A DNA stretch of 64,000 bases from Bidens hawaiensis (taxonomy: Eukaryota; Streptophyta; Magnoliopsida; Asterales; Asteraceae), in contig JAIQDT010001652.1 of assembly GCA_021521415.1 (NCBI GenBank), positions 388,001 through 452,000 on the forward strand, in the 5' to 3' direction. A program made the translations under genes and the position numbers. Below, piece after piece: positions 35,657 to 47,354 of this stretch. Under the pieces are notes generated by a model. It saw only the letters and a list, made by a program, of their open reading frames with translations, was not told the origin of the DNA and searched no databases. Numbering within the stretch: the first letter of the stretch is position 1; each line of letters opens with the position of its first letter.

Positions 35657-36289
35657 TTTGAATTTCTTTTAAACTCAAACCCTGCAAGTAAATCAATCAC
35701 TTTAATCAGAATCGAAAAGGTAGAAATTAAACCAACATCAACAATATAGTTTTGATTATCTTAAAAAACAGATTGTGTTTTGTAACTATGAACAACAAAA
35801 TACCAGAATAACCAAAAACACACAACGCCATGAAAATTATTAGTTTAGGTTACACAACCATACCACATAATACCGACACTGTCTTATTAAATGAAAATTT
35901 TTCCATATGAAAATCTTTTCCCAAAACCCCCAAATCTTTTGTTAACTTGATCTTAATACACTATTAAACAATTGATTTGTATCTATTGGTACCGAAATCA
36001 TTCAAATTAAACTTGGAATCTTTCTTTCGCCTGAAACGAAAAATATATCTAGAACGAATACCTGGAATCGGTCTTTTGCCTTGTATTTTGCCGACGCCTC
36101 CCCGGTATTCCTAGTATTTGAATTTCAGAAACACTATTTTGTTCATACGTTATGGGTAAACGATATCAGGGTGAAGACGAATCAGTTTGATTTGATTAGA
36201 CAGCCCCTTTCATTTTTCTGCATGTAGTTGTGAGATAACAACAAAATAAGGTAAATAGCCACTTTGCCTCCAGCTGCTCTTATAACTAA
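35657..36289. other. Upstream region of the Ulp1-like gene, no further gene seen
   Basis: It probably holds 5' UTR and promoter of the minus-strand gene. GGCAAAGTGGCTATTTACC on the minus strand near 36250-36270 looks like the end text of a plant transposon, but I found no partner for it at the other side. Confidence 0.4.
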
Positions 36290-36358
36290 GGGAAAAGTGA
36301 ATACGGTGCTGCGGTCACGCGCCTAATCTTACATGAAAAACACATTAAAACTACGTAG
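36290..36358. repeat. Left terminal inverted repeat of the MULE
   Basis: It is the reverse complement of 42018-42083 with scattered mismatches and ends at the palindrome CTACGTAG. Confidence 0.88.
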
Positions 36359-39150
36359 ATACGTTTAGAATGTAACAAATCCTATAACATGTCGTTCCAG
36401 GGGCACACCCTAGGTCGTTCCTAGAAAAACTAAAACTGAAGACGAAGATTGATGGCTGGATCAACCCTAAACGTTCTGATGCTTCTCCTTTGGTAATATA
36501 TACTTATCTATCAATAATAGTTTAGAAATCACTAGATTGTTTTAGTTTTTTTAGGGTTTTGCATCGCCTATTGAAATTGATCATCTGATTATGTTGTTAA
36601 AACACATATTTACAGAGAATAGGGTTCAATTTGATTATAGTATTCCAATTGTTCTATAAACCCTAATCCCTTAAATCTTAATTTTTTTCCTACTGCCCAA
36701 GAATCAGAAGGTTCCTTGAACATTTCTTTCATTTTCATTTGCAAATATGAAGGTTTTTGAGATATGAACTAGGGGTGTTCTTTGGGTAATTTTTTCGGGT
36801 TTCGGGTTATTTGGGTTTGAGCTAAAAAGAAATCGACCCAAGAACCGACCTAAATATACTAGGGTTGTTCGGGTTTTGAGTTAAACGGGTCGGGTATTGG
36901 GTTAAACCATTTGATCTGCATATTACAAGGTTTTCCAATATCATGGATAGCACTTGTTAAAGAACACATTCTGTTTGTTTATAATATGCTATTTTTTTTC
37001 TCTATTATCATGAAAAAAAAAACGTGATACTGGTTTGATACGAACATGAACGGAGCATGTTCGTGTTCGTTCTTGTTCCTTCGTTTAAATTTAACCGAAC
37101 AAACGATTGAACATGAACATTTAAACGGATGGGATTTTCTTGTTCGTGTTTGTATATGTTTGTTCGTTAACGGTATAAATGAATGGTTACCAGTAGTGAC
37201 CATTAACGAGCCAAAAATTAGAGCATACACTTCAGATAAGCCGTTACCAAGAACCTCTGCTTTCATAAACTTCCTGAATTACTCTTCATCCATTCAAGGG
37301 TTTCAGAGAGATCAGTAGCTAATTCTTGAATACACAAACTTACTTGGCCTTCAGGTACCGATTTAATATCATTATGAACAGAAAGCCTTAGCTCTGGTGA
37401 GCATAGTATAAATCTAAAAGATCTGGATGATTAATTTCAAATATGAATAGTTTTTTCAAAAGTTTGATTTCACCAAAAACATTCTTAAAAACTTATTAAC
37501 ACTAGTTTAAAAAGATTCGGTTCGGTACTGGACGGTAAAATTTCAGGAAATACCAGTACCGGGTCCATACCGATCCGAAACTCAAATCTTTGGTACTGAT
37601 TTGGCACTGACGATACCAAATACCAAATCGGTACCGGTACCGAATTTGCTCATCCCTAGTTCAAACTACACTAAGTTCTAATGGGCTAAAAGTATCAAAT
37701 TTGTTCATTAATGAACGCAAAGAACAAACTTTTAGCAAACGTAAACTAACGAACATAATATAGCGTAATCGAACGAACATAAACGAAAGCAAACGAACAT
37801 AAATGAAAAATGTGTTCGTTTGTATAACTAAATGTGCACCAGGATGCATTTATGTATATATGAGTTTGAATTACCCTTTTTTTTGAACTTGATCAATTCA
37901 ATATCTTTTTTTTTTTGCACCTGGTCAATTCAATATCTTTTGTTTGTGCACCAGGAACCTGGATACATTATTTGAATCACACTTGACCAAATTCATTATC
38001 TTTTTTTTTCACAGTCATAACCTTTAGGGAAGTTGGGAAGGCAAAAAAAACCCGAAACACAAAGAATTGTCTGGAAGCTATATGGAATAAAGTTGAAGAT
38101 AAATGGAAAGCAACTGAAGATGATTCAAGACGAATGAGTAGATACTTGATTTATAGTTGGATAGGTTTTTAAATTTTTGTTGTTAGTTACTTAGTTTTAA
38201 GCCATTTAAATGTTTAATGTATTTGGAAGAAATGGATAAATTTATTTTTTGTTATGTACTTTGTTAGCGCTCATAGAGATGTAATGCACCTTATTGTACG
38301 AAATAAATTTCATCTATTTGGAAGCATGTTGCATAGTTTACATTAATTTTGACTTTGGAAGTTAAAGATAGATTTTCTGTCCGCACTGAAATGGTGAGAG
38401 TTATAATTGACAAAACAGTCCGTTTGTGAAATTGTGGGAGTTTTACATCAGTATTGGCATTGCATACTAGTTTAACATCTGCAAACCGGACACTTCATTT
38501 TTAAATTTGCAGATCTAAGCCCTTCGAATAGTAACACAGAAGCTGCTGAACAAGCACATGACTTGCAAAAGTTTTGCCCACAGAAGCTGCCCACAGAACA
38601 AGCACACGAAGTTTATAAACTTGTAGTCAATCAAATGGTTTGATTCATTAATGAAGTTGATAAAAAAACCACCAATTCAATCAACCATGGTGATTGTGAA
38701 ATCTCCAAGTGTTCAGCCTGCAACTTGGACTTGAAGTGCATACTTTCGAATTTGCAAAGTTGGTGCAAGCATTTGCACAAATGTGCAACAATGCGACCTC
38801 CACCATTTATATTACTACATTTTGACCCGTACCATTTCAAATTCATATACTTTGTTATCCATTTTATTTTCTTTGAGCGAATTTCAACAGAAAAACTAAC
38901 ATTTTCGCTTTCAAAGAGTTAAACAAAAACATACCGTCATTAAAACATGAAAACAACTGAAAAGATCCAAAAACTAAAGGAACAAGTTTATTTCGTACAT
39001 ATACTCAAATAAGTGGTACCAAAGCAAATCTACAGAACTGCTAGGTCTCCAAGTCGATTCACATGTCACCCTTCTCTTTCTACCAACGACTCATCGTCCT
39101 GCAAAAAACTAGTATAAGTACCATACTAACAACCACTATTTATTAATAAA
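36359..39150. other. MULE interior: nested repeat remnants and coding-like fragments
   Basis: Contents: a CTAGGGGTGTTC end with GGGTTTCGGGTT text near 36770-36900; TTCGTTCG/CGAACGAAC-type subterminal repeats at 37030-37180 and 37700-37830; a GGTACCGGTACC-rich block ending CTCATCCCTAG at 37505-37660, like a hAT-type MITE. On the minus strand at about 37400-37270 a stop-free frame reads SPELRLSVHNDIKSVPEG and then ELATDLSETLEWMKS. On the plus strand 38050-38171 reads CLEAIWNKVEDKWKATEDD and 38514-38641 reads EQAHDLQKFCPQKLPTEQAH, each with an AG before it. I do not recognise these proteins. Confidence 0.5.
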
Positions 39151-39159
39151 TGCAGGTTT

Positions 39160-41870
39160 ACCTTCTTTTTTTTTCGGACATCCGGTGATGTAATGACCCG
39201 GTTGCTTGCAATAAGTACATGTTTTCTTTTTTGGTGCTTCTAGGGAAGCTTGATTCTAGTTGCACTTTTAGGACGACCTTTATTATTTGTTTTAACTTGT
39301 GGATCAAGAATAGAAATTTGAGGCATCAAGTTTACTTGCGAACTTCCTACGTTAGAATTTTGTGTAGTACTTTCAAGCCGCTCAGAATTTGTTCGAACGT
39401 TTTGTTCTTCTAAAAAGTTCATCAAGATGGAATTTAGTTTCTTTATCTTAGATGGGGAATCTTTTGCATGTTCGATTGCTTTTCTAAATTTTGATTGAAC
39501 ACACCATAAAGTTAACGCACTGACTTCGTTTACACCATGTATATCTTCGAGCCATTGTATGACTATCAGACTTATACCTAACATCAAGTGTCCACCTTGG
39601 TAAAATATAATGATCAGGAAGGGTTTCAACATTCCTCTTCTTTAACACATATAATATATGCTTGCATAATATCCCATATGTTTCAAACTTTGCACATGAA
39701 CATCTTACATCTATCTTATCCGAGAGTCGAAAGTTAACAATTCTCCAGTATGTTTTGTCAATATCGAGTTGTCCAACCTTATATTTGATCTCTTCTAAAT
39801 TTTTGCTTATCGTTTCATGTGTTAAATTAAGCATGGCTTCGGTCCATTCTTTCTTGAGTACATCAAAGAGCTTTCTTGTGTAACGTTGACCTGCTTTTTT
39901 CTCTATCATATTTACAGAAGAGAGATTTGGCTTCGAATCCATGGTTCTGAAGTCTTCATCATCTTCGGAACCCCTTCGACACGCACCAGCTTTATCATAC
40001 TGGATTACAAACTCATTTAACATGGTATTTGAATTCACAAATCCATCAAAAAAAGAATGAATGCTCTCACTTCTTCCACTTGATGTCATGCCAGCAAAAA
40101 ACAATCTTTCAAGAAGGCTTTAGCCCAATATCTGCGTTGCTTATACATCTATGTTATCCAATTACCACTGTCAAATTGGTATTTACCAGATAAAATTTCC
40201 CATAAGTTTCAAATTCTTCAACTGTATTACTCTTTACCCATCGCTTGTATGGCTCTTCAATGTCACTATAACGAGCTGTAAGTGGTCCAAGATGTTCAAT
40301 TTCATGTTTCTTTATATGCCATGAGCAGAAACGATGTCGGGCTTTTTGGAAAAACGGTTTTGATTGCATTTCCAATAGCTTTGTCTTGATCAGTAATTAT
40401 TGCCAATGGATGCTTATCAAACATGCACTTTAAAAATGTTTGAAATAACCATTCAAAAGTATCTTGTTTCTCATTCTCCAACAGCGCACTGGCAAAAAGT
40501 ATGGACTGGTGGTGATGATTCACCCCGAAAAATGGAGCAAATGGCATTTTAAATTTGTTGGTCATGTATGTGACATCAAACACAATAACGTCCGAAAATT
40601 TTATATACGAGTCTTTTGATCTCCCATCAGCCCAAAAAATATTTCTAGGAGACCCATCATCACATAAGTCCACAACAAAATAAAGGTTTGGGTCTTCTAA
40701 TAATTTGTCTTGGAAATGTTTAATAAGGCCATAAAACTCCTTACCTTTGTATTGTTTCCGTTGTTCATTCAATACATTAGCACATTGTTTTGACGTGACA
40801 TCATTTTCACCTGGATTTTTGATGGTATTTACAACCTTCTTGATTTGACAACGTCTCAACCCGGATTGACCAAGTTCCAACATTAGAGATTTGCAAGCCA
40901 TTGAGCGTTGAAACTTTCCATGAGACCTGTGTTTCATTACTTTGGTTGGAGTAACAGTTAGCTCGTGGTTATGTGCATCATTAAATTCATCCACTTACCA
41001 TTTACCATCATTATCAATTGAAATCCGAAGATACGCTTCACATCCGTCCTTAAATCCCTACGACTTTTCTTAGCATCTCCCCCATAATTACCACGCTTTA
41101 TATCTTTAAAAACCTCTTTGTTGCATACATAATTCATTCGATAAGCCACATTTGTTGTTCTATTTTTAAAAGTCGAAAGAATGCATATTCCAAATCCATG
41201 TAAAAACGCATATCTATTATAGAAAGTATATGCGTGATCAGGAGTATCGAAAACTTGTCCGATTACTTCATTTGTTCTTTCTTTTTTTAGGTACGCATCT
41301 TCTGTTTTCTCTACTTCTACATCAGAACTGCTATTTATGACCAAATACCCATTTGCATCAATATTTTCAATCAAATTTGTCTCAAGATCTTCCTTCCCTG
41401 AATGAACTTCTAAATCCATTAAGGCATGGACGTCCTGTATCAACAAAAATGGAATATTAGAACACAGAATGTTGATAATCAACAAGCGAAAGAAAGCATC
41501 AGAAATTGAAAACAAAAATCAAGTTATATGATTACCAAAAAAAACAAATGAATAAATATATTGTAAACAATCGTTGGATCATATAAGTCTTACTATTGAA
41601 TATTAGTTCAAAAACTTTTTAACATTGACTAACCAGTATGCAGACCTATTTATTTAAGAACTGATTGCGATCACATATTGAATTAATAAATGGAGAGAAA
41701 TAAAAATACAACCATAATCAAGAACTTGGTCTATAAGAGGTATTGAAGAATTTAGGTTTAAACCTATCAACTAATCAAGAACATGATGGAATCATTCAAG
41801 AGATATATGAAAAATACCGTCATATCTGAATGTTTAATTGTTGCATGCCCTACTACATCCATCTTCGTTC
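39160..41870 (-). pseudogene. FAR1/FHY3-like MULE transposase, degenerate
   Basis: A short first exon (MDVVGHATIKHSDMT, 41870-41824) leads by an intron to a main exon near 41430. Domains in order: FAR1 DNA-binding region (DHAYTFYNRYAFLHGFGI, then HNHELTV), MULE transposase core with Asp in VIVFDVTYMTN and ITDQDKA and a Glu in SGRSESIHSF, a SWIM zinc finger (CSCAKFETYGILCKHILYVL), and a C-terminal CCHC knuckle (CTYCKQPGHYITGC) near 39215. It cuts and moves MULE DNA. Lesions: a frameshift near 41020, a TAA after GKW near 40992, a frameshift near 40345, another with stops between 40154 and 40104, and one near 39560. It sits inside matching TIRs, so it belonged to this MULE. Confidence 0.9.
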
Positions 41871-42017
41871 TTGTTAATTTTCGATCGCCATGTACTGGAA
41901 TGAACTAGGGTTTTTGAGTTTGCAATGAAGCAACAAAGAGAGAGAGAGAGATGCGTGACTATGCAGTATGTGTTTTTTTATGTATTATAGTTTTAGGGTT
42001 TTTTTTAATATCAAAAA

Positions 42018-42083
42018 CTACGTAGTTTTGATGTGTTTTTCGTGTAAGGTTAGGCGTGTGACAGCACAGTATTCACTTTCCCC
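42018..42083. repeat. Right terminal inverted repeat of the MULE
   Basis: It is the inverted partner of 36290-36358 and ends GTATTCACTTTCCCC. The transposase reads away from this end. Confidence 0.88.
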
Positions 42084-42228
42084 ATATAATAATACTCATT
42101 ATTTAAATAACCTTTTTCACCAAGTTTAATCTTGGCCATTCACTAAAATAATCAAGGACCAATAAATAGTTTCCAAGGTTTTCAAGATTAGAGAGGGTTT
42201 TCAAAATAACCTAACCCTATATATATAT

Positions 42229-42400
42229 AGAGTAACGATCCTAAAACAATCACACAAAAAATAAGAACCATGAGAACCAATATCCATTTATTTGAAAAAC
42301 AAGAGTTTTTTTTTAAGTAATGACATTTTTGTTAATGAAGAGATTCGAGGGGCAATTATGGCACATTTTATGCCTAACAAGTTGTAACATACTTTCCTGT
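42229..42400. repeat. Third copy of the dispersed repeat seen at 15546 and 15716
   Basis: It shares GTAACGATCCTAAAACAA, the AAAAATAAGAACC block and TTCGAGGGGCAATTATGGCAC with the 15.5-kb copies. It again follows a TA tract (TATATATATAG). Confidence 0.8.
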
Positions 42401-43066
42401 GCGATGAAAACATGTTTAGGTTTGTATCTCTCTCTCCCACTCTGCCTCCATACGAACAAAGAGATTTAGGGTTTCATTTCCAACAATTGAAAGCGTTGTC
42501 CATTGTTTCGAGTCACTCCGTCACATTTTTTTTGTGTAAGAATTGTGAACCCCTAGTTCTTTAGCTAGTGCTATTTTGAGAGAATTCTAGTGTGGAGCGT
42601 GAAGTTAGAGGAGTTTTGCTTGATTTTGAACATTAATTGTTGTGGTTATGCCTCTTTCTATTAGCATTTGAGTAAATTATTTTGTATGTTTCGTTAATTA
42701 TAGTGGGGTTATGATGTTTAATGTTTTCATGAGTGGAATTATAAGTTAGGGTTGAGTAGTTGAGTCTGCGATGTTTTAATTTTTCTGACATAGAACCTAA
42801 TCTACATATTTCCAGTTAAATATTGGATAAGGATGTGGTGAAATTGAATATTAGGTCAGACATATCTTGATTTGCAACTGTATTGACATTTAGAAGAGTT
42901 TTGGTTGATTTTGAGTTTTAATTGTGGTTGGTTTTGTTGATATAAATATGTTATGTTGAAATTTCATAAAAATGAATTGAGTTTGTGCTTAATTTTGTTG
43001 ATGTACATTGTTGTTTGTTTCTCACGTATGTTGTATTTTTTTAAGAGGATAATGCATAATTAGTTT
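42401..43066. other. No gene seen
   Basis: AT-rich and TTG-rich sequence with many short words (GTTTTGTTGAT, TTGATTTTGA). It may be an old intron or 5' UTR, but nothing can be supported. Confidence 0.45.
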
Positions 43067-43775
43067 TGTTGGCATCTAATTTGACTAAACTAAGCTCAAT
43101 CAATGAACACTTGATAAAACACACAAATTGAACAGCAGACAGATCTAATCCTTTGAACAAATTAGTATCACAATTGAATCTATATTTAATTATAGATCAA
43201 TTAGTATTATCAAAGTTAAGTTGCAGCGGAAATACACAAATGATGACAAGCTTAAGAAGGTTTCATATGGAACAACAATTTTATCATTACTATAATCAAA
43301 AGATCACAATCTACTGCTCCTCCTCAATCTTTGCTTATCATCATTCATTGATTTTTAGTACAATAGTACTCTGATCAGATGAACGTGTGAGGTGTGAAAA
43401 AGTGCTAATGAACAAGAGACTATCTTCCTCATTATATATAAGTATGTAACAACTGGTGAGCTAAATGTGAAAGTAGCATTTAACAAATTTCATTACAAAC
43501 AAACCGATTAACTATTCTAAACAACTGACAAAAAGGAATCCTAAGAAAACTACTGATCTTCTTGAAAAAGCTGATGTTTGATCCATTAGTTGTTTATCTT
43601 TAGCACTTTTATTCTCCAGTAGTTTCCATCAACAATTGTTAGTCTTTAGTCTATATATCAGATGTTTGTCATGTCAGATGTTTGAGAACATCAATTTGCA
43701 TTAACCATAGTAAAGAACAACATATGTTTGAATCAGTAGTGGTTTGTAGCCATCATTCCTTTAATAGGTTCAACA
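43067..43775 (-). repeat. 3' LTR of a second Ty1/copia (Sirevirus-like) element, 709 bp
   Basis: The minus strand starts TGTTGAACCTATTAAAGG at 43775 and ends GATGCCAACA at 43067. It is preceded on that strand by a purine tract (CCCAGGGAGAGAT). A TATA-like TATATATAATGAG on the minus strand at about 43441-43429 is a plausible LTR promoter. The LTR does not resemble the one at 52718-53147, so it is another family. Confidence 0.75.
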
Positions 43776-45960
43776 ATCTCTCCCTGGGCGGATGATGCCA
43801 AAACCATTTATTCTTTTAGCTCCATTGTATTATCTTGACAATATTAATCTGGTTTCTTAATTCAAGAACTTTAAGAAATTAACACCCAGGTTATCTTATT
43901 CCATCCACAATGGAAGGTCTATCAACATCCTTACTTCTTCAATTTTCTAACATGGGCATGTCTTGAAGATTCACATTCCTAGTTTCACCATTTTCATATT
44001 CCAAAATCACGAAGGAGTTGCGTTGAATTGTGGTTGACTATGCAAAGGACATGATTAAAGAAATTGATGAGGAGAGATTTCTAATACCCAAGCTAAATCC
44101 AATTATGGCTTCTCTTGCAAGGCAAGTTTCTTCCTTTCCTTCAGCAACAGTTAAAGTAACCAAGGTACTGCTTTGGGTTTTTCTTTGCATTAATGGCTAT
44201 TGGTTTAGGGTACTTGCTTGGATTTTTCTTTCTTGCTTATAAAAGATCCCTGTAAGCAACCTTTAGCTTGTATGTTCCCCATTTGGCTGTCTCTCTTTTG
44301 TTTTGGAACTTGGCCTCATTTAGTTCCATCTTCATTTTTAGGATTTCTCTTTGCTTATCTTATTTATTCTTTCTTTAACAACCTCCCAATCAGGTTCATC
44401 ATGAACCCGAATAGGGTCTTTTTCAAGAAGCTTCTCAATTCTTCCATGTTTAGTTTGTATGTCATCATATCTCCATTCTCTGAATCTGTAGGAGGGCACC
44501 TTCTACTTAGCATGTTCTTGAAGCCACAAAAGTGCTGACTACATTGCTTATGTTAATAACCTTTTGTCAGCTATTGGTCTTTCATAAACTATTAAGCTTC
44601 TTTCATAGGCTTCTTTTTTGAAGTCTCTAGTGTTCAGAAGCTCTTGCTAATACACTCTTGCAGCTTCTTCATTAGACAATTTTTGTGCTACTTTCGCCAA
44701 TTATTTTGTAGCCTCTTTCTCTTGATAAGAGATGATTTATTGGCTTAAATTTCATGGTAGGAGGTGATGGTGGTGAATCATCTCCCTTTAACAAAATGAG
44801 AATTCTTCCTTTGAACTACTATAAGAGGTTTGTTGAATAGATTGTGACTTCAAGGTGACAATAGCTTTTGAAATAGCTGTTGGTTCTTATTGCACATTTG
44901 ATGCATCAATAGTGTCAGAAAGAACCGTTTGTTCTTGTGGAGCATCAGTAGTTGAGAAGCTTCAATAGTTGAAACAACTGTTGGTCTTTTTGAGTCATCA
45001 GCATCTTAGGAAACTGCTGGTCTTGTATCAATTGTTGGTGAAAAAACTGACTGTTGTACATAAGTTGTTTATGAAACAACTAGTCCTTTTGTCTCTTTCT
45101 TTACCTTTCCACCTTTTTGAGACATGGAATTTAGTCTTTGTGATTTTGATGACCGGTGTCATTAGGTTTTTCTCTTAATTATCTTACTAAAGCCTTCTCT
45201 TTTTGCTTCTCTTTCATTTTTCAACATTTCCTTATATTATCCTATTTTTTAGCAGCTTTATCGCAGACTCATCAGGCTTTTTTAGCAGCTTTTTGTGAGA
45301 ACTCAAGTGCATTCTCCCCTTTCTTGGTATCAGCAGCAGCATCTTCCCGTTCTTTGAACCAAGGCGTAGGAGCAGCAATACCAGTGAGTTCAGCTAACTG
45401 ATTTCTTTGGTCAACCAATTATTTTCTTAGCTCATTTGCAAGAGTATTCAATGAGTTTCTCAGCATGGTGGTATCAATGTTGAACTTGGTTTATAGAATT
45501 TGTAATTGATTTTGGATAAAGGCTTTTAGCTCAGTATGCTCTAAAGAAGAGGTGGTTCTACGCTCTTGTATGCTAAAGCTTTGTGTGGTTGGTGACTTTT
45601 AAGTGACTAATTGGTGCATGCAGGATTGAAATTCTCATGACAGAGGCCAACAGTTGGGTATGATTTGGGGATATTAGGCATCAGTGATGAGCTTCTTGAG
45701 TTGTAAAACCTCAGAGCTCAAACTTTTAACCTCTACCGTTAATTCCTCAATTATTTTAGCATCAACTAATTTAATAGTCTCATTTGCTTACCTGCTTTTA
45801 GTAGTTTTATCTACATAAGCAATTTTATCTGAAACAAAATAAGGATTTGCTTCATGAAATTGTCCAGATGCCTCTTTTTCATGGTAGTTGGGACTTCTAA
45901 CATTTTTAGATGTAAAAACATATTCTATTGTTGCTAGGATTGGAGTCTTAATGCCTAAAC
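43776..45960 (-). pseudogene. Decayed coding region upstream of the copia 3' LTR
   Basis: Stop-broken minus-strand text still reads as protein: ELTGIAAPTPWFKEREDAAA and FSQKAAKKA near 45390-45260, LSNEEAARVY then QELLNTRDFKKEAYERSLIV near 44690-44590, and FREWRYDDIQTKHGRIEKL near 44490-44410. The position directly before a polypurine tract and LTR, and the lysine/glutamate-rich style, fit the extra 3' ORF of Sirevirus-type elements. I recognise no RT or integrase motif, so the assignment rests on context. Confidence 0.5.
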
Positions 45961-47354
45961 TACTGTCTAAATGTCTAACTTAGAAACAGTAGTTTTAAGT
46001 ATGGGGATATTTGTTGTGATATGAAATATACTTACTATTATATATATATATATTTCCAACACTTTTAAGTATATTTGAGCTAGGTTTTTGTCGAATATTA
46101 TTCTCAATTGGTTCCTATATGAAGTCTAAAGGTTTCATGAGACAACAAGCGAAAATCGAGTATTCTTTACTAAACTTGAGACCACCAAATGAATAGTAAA
46201 TCCACATTATCTATTATCATTATCATGTTTATTATTTTGAGGCGTTATGGAATTAATAAGAAAAATGTTATGATAACACATAATAGAAATTAAAAGAAAT
46301 CCTAAATGTTGGTTTCTTTGCATCACAAGAATTCATGAAACAAGTTAAAAAATACTTATATGTGTTAGTAATATTTTAATTCGTGAATTATTTTTGTTAA
46401 GGATCATGGGCTGAATTACTTATATATATTGCATATGATTTGGCAACCCATAACTCCAAAGATGCTTAAATGAGAAAGAATAAAACATAAATATTAGGAC
46501 GGTGCACGGAATGCCATAATTTTAAAAGGAAGTCGGCTATTATCGTTAAAAAGGATGTTATCGAATATTTATTTTTTGGGAGGGGGGAGAGAGGATGAAA
46601 GGAGTTGTCCGGAGTGGATATTAGGATTGAGACTGGTTACTTTTTGGGGACCGTTGTGCAACAAATTTATCATAATAGAAAGAAGGGAGAGCACCCAGGA
46701 ACATATATTTTACTTTTATGAATCATAACTTTTATTTTATGTGCTTATTATTTTTTCACATGAGGGTTAGCTAAACGCCCTAGCTACCTAGTTTTTGATG
46801 ATCACTTTGTGATTTGCGAATGTTATCTTGGTTTTTGATATCTAATGTTGGATTAATACTAAAGTAAAGAGTATTGTTATAATTGATTTGATGTGTTTGA
46901 GTATCTAGTTTTGATATATTGTTGATATTTGTTCCGCATGTGTCTTATTGAATGTCTTTCAGTTATAGATACATGTTTAGGTCGCTTACTGTGTGTTTGT
47001 GATTATTTTATGGTTTTGCTAGACGTACTAATCCATTGGGACATTGGTTGGTGATTTGTTAGAGCTTTATATTCTACCTATCTAGAGACTAAGAGGTAAC
47101 AGATAGTTGGGTTGTTCTTGGGGTTAGGTGTTTAGGCTAGAACGCTCTGACAGGAGGTTTCCTAGATTTGCTAGTTTCTTTGTAATTTGTGTCTTATAGA
47201 TTGTTCTTAGGTTACCCCTTGCACTTTAGGGTGTATTGAGATAGTGAGACTAACAGATAATCTATCTTTTAGGGTACTTTAGCATTGTTGGAGAGACTGA
47301 TAGGTAATCCAACCAATTGGTAACTTTAAGCCCCCCTTAGTTTTTCCTCTTAGG
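45961..47354. other. No gene seen
   Basis: AT-rich sequence with a (TA)n tract near 46040 and a purine-rich patch (GGGAGGGGGGAGAGAGG) near 46578. It may hold remains of LTRs but no boundary was recognised. Confidence 0.45.

Larger units (their letters stand above)
36290..42083 (-). mobile_element. MULE with about 70-bp TIRs and FAR1-type transposase
   Basis: The terminal inverted repeats 36290-36358 and 42083-42018 start GGGAAAAGTGAATAC and GGGGAAAGTGAATAC. They stay aligned through TTACRYGAAAAACACAT to CTACGTAG. The flanking 9-mers (TATAACTAA and ATATAATAA) are AT-rich but not a clean duplication. The right half carries the transposase; the left half (36360-39150) carries unrelated material and possible captured gene pieces. 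Confidence 0.85.

Noticed and set aside
36281..42092. Nine-base target duplication for the MULE
   Set aside because: TATAACTAA and ATATAATAA match at too few positions to count; only the TIRs are claimed.
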